Below are positions 62,955-64,000 of a stretch of DNA of 64,000 bases, one piece after another. The notes under the pieces were generated by a model. It was not told the origin of the DNA and searched no databases. It saw only the letters and a program-made list of their open reading frames with translations. Numbering within the stretch: position 1 is the stretch's first letter; each line of letters begins with the position of its first letter. The translations under genes were made by a program, and so were the position numbers. The stretch comes from Sympetrum striolatum. Taxonomy: Eukaryota; Arthropoda; Insecta; Odonata; Libellulidae. The stretch is taken from NCBI GenBank assembly GCA_947579665.1, contig OX388351.1, positions 60,024,939-60,088,938 on the forward strand, written 5' to 3'.

Positions 62955-63215
62955 CCGGTTAACCGGTTTTTCCTGCCGAGATCTCGTAAAAAACGGGTAA
63001 TCTACATATCTAAACTGGTGATAAACAGTAATTTAGCGGAGCCCTAGAAAAAGGCTCTTTTTTATGTTAAAACCGGTGATGGCTGACACCGGTTAACCAC
63101 AGAGTTATCGTAAGAAACCGAGTAATCCACAAACTGGTGACAAATTGCATAACTTTGAGTGGACCTCTACTCTCGCTAAAAAGAAAAAGGATAATTTATA
63201 TCCGTTTTAACCTGT
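62955..63215 (+). repeat. Diverged two-unit tandem repeat, period 119-134 bp
   Basis: CCGGTTAACC lies at 62955 and 63089, GTAATCTAC/GTAATCCAC at 62997 and 63122, and AAACTGGTGA at 63012 and 63131. The order is conserved and the period falls from 134 to 119, showing a deletion in the second unit. A third partial unit may begin near 63200 (CCGTTTTAACCTGTGAT). The palindrome CCGGTTAACCGG marks the start. The array is not similar to the one at 56.3 kb. Confidence 0.65.
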
Positions 63216-64000
63216 GATCCCCAGCACCCGTTTGCCGGATTTATTATATTACCTCACGTCATTAATAAGCCAGATTTACTCGAATTATCGGTTTCATTTC
63301 AATCCCTTCACAATACATTGAGGAAAAAAATGTAGTCTTATCTACCCTTTTCTCAATATTTACAATTAGTGTCTTTAGGTTTATTTCGATGGCTGATTTG
63401 TACAGTGAACAGTAAAAAGCTTTCAGTCTCATTTCTTGGGAACAAGGTTCATGGATAACCAGAACCGAACTAACCGGCATTGACCAAATACCGTTTGAGG
63501 TTATGGTTTCTTTGATGCCTGTAGTTCCACGAAAATAATTAACTATCGTCTTTTAATCTTTCATAGAACCTTTCGCGTTAATGATGGAGTGTTAGTTATA
63601 TAAATTGGGTCAGCATCGGTGGATAATTCCATCGCGTGATGATTGATTAATTGCGCGCATTAAATTTTGTCGCGCGATACGCTACCTGCGTTATTTGAAA
63701 ACCTTCCTCTAACCTATATAGTGCTAAAATATAAAGCAGTTAATTACTTGAATAGACGAAGCTCTCAAACGCTTACTCTGTATCGTACATGTAGTACTAT
63801 AGGTACATTCTCTCGAATACTTGTTGCGGAAACGTAAGAAAAAACGATATTTCCTTTTCGTGTGAACGCTCGGGCGAGCAGTTCAATTACCTTTAGAATC
63901 GAATAAAATAGATTAAATAGTTTATAATCTGCTGTATTGATTTTTAAAGCATTTCCCATTAATGAGGGTACCACAATCTCTCCCTACCCAGATATTTAAT
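63216..64000. other. No feature seen
   Basis: AT-rich with short frames only. No gene, RNA or repeat that I can support. Confidence 0.55.

Noticed and set aside
62460..63047. 195-codon plus-strand frame
   Set aside because: Low-complexity composition, overlap with frames in the other phases, and its end runs into a tandem repeat.

Overview
This window looks like gene-poor, repeat-rich nuclear DNA from an arthropod, most likely an insect. That assignment is inference. It rests on two fragments of a non-LTR retrotransposon with the C-terminal 'YGCETWTLRKEE' region common in arthropod genomes and an (ATG)n tail, on a varied set of short DNA-transposon derivatives, and on the absence of any bacterial gene organisation. 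I recognise no host protein-coding gene. The open frames are short, overlap each other on both strands, and sit in GC-rich or strand-biased DNA where chance open frames are expected. The window could be intergenic or lie inside a large intron.

Layout. 1-13 kb: alternating AT-rich and GC/CpG-rich blocks with a tRNA-derived relic (about 3.0 kb), a 122-bp mariner-type MITE with TA duplications (4.37 kb), a 66-bp palindrome (4.8 kb) and two adjacent tRNA-like segments on the minus strand (9.2-9.36 kb). 13-25 kb: a four-unit tandem repeat of about 116 bp (13.43-13.93 kb), a foldback with 76-bp arms (16.45-16.65 kb) and tRNA-like relics at 18.9 and 23.45 kb. 25.7-27.1 kb: a strongly pyrimidine-biased tract with a degenerate minisatellite. 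30.65-31.26 kb and 38.5-39.0 kb: two 5'-truncated copies of one non-LTR retrotransposon, both on the minus strand. The second has a clean 12-bp target-site duplication; the first carries an internal 73-75-bp triplication. 44-45.3 kb: a second pyrimidine-biased tract. 45.8-55 kb: a cluster of non-autonomous elements (two foldbacks, two hAT-like sequences, a pogo/Tigger-like MITE and another long foldback). 56-64 kb: diverged tandem repeats, CpG-rich blocks and a near-perfect 87-bp-arm foldback (61.76-61.96 kb).

The most interesting signal is shared by three foldbacks (45.8, 54.8 and 61.8 kb) and one solitary site (55.5 kb). Each carries a motif of the form CTGANGA-T-(small stem-loop)-GAAAC-(short self-complementary run)-T-H, or a degenerate version, close to the loop or arm boundary. 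This resembles a type I hammerhead ribozyme core with one extra U before stem II. The copy at 61.8 kb can form stems I and II and a rudimentary stem III. Hammerhead ribozymes are known in Penelope-like elements and retrozymes, so these foldbacks may be inverted remnants of such an element; this is inference. The loop of the 61.8-kb foldback also contains an exact 26-bp copy of DNA lying 1,256 bp upstream, which suggests a template switch during formation of the structure.
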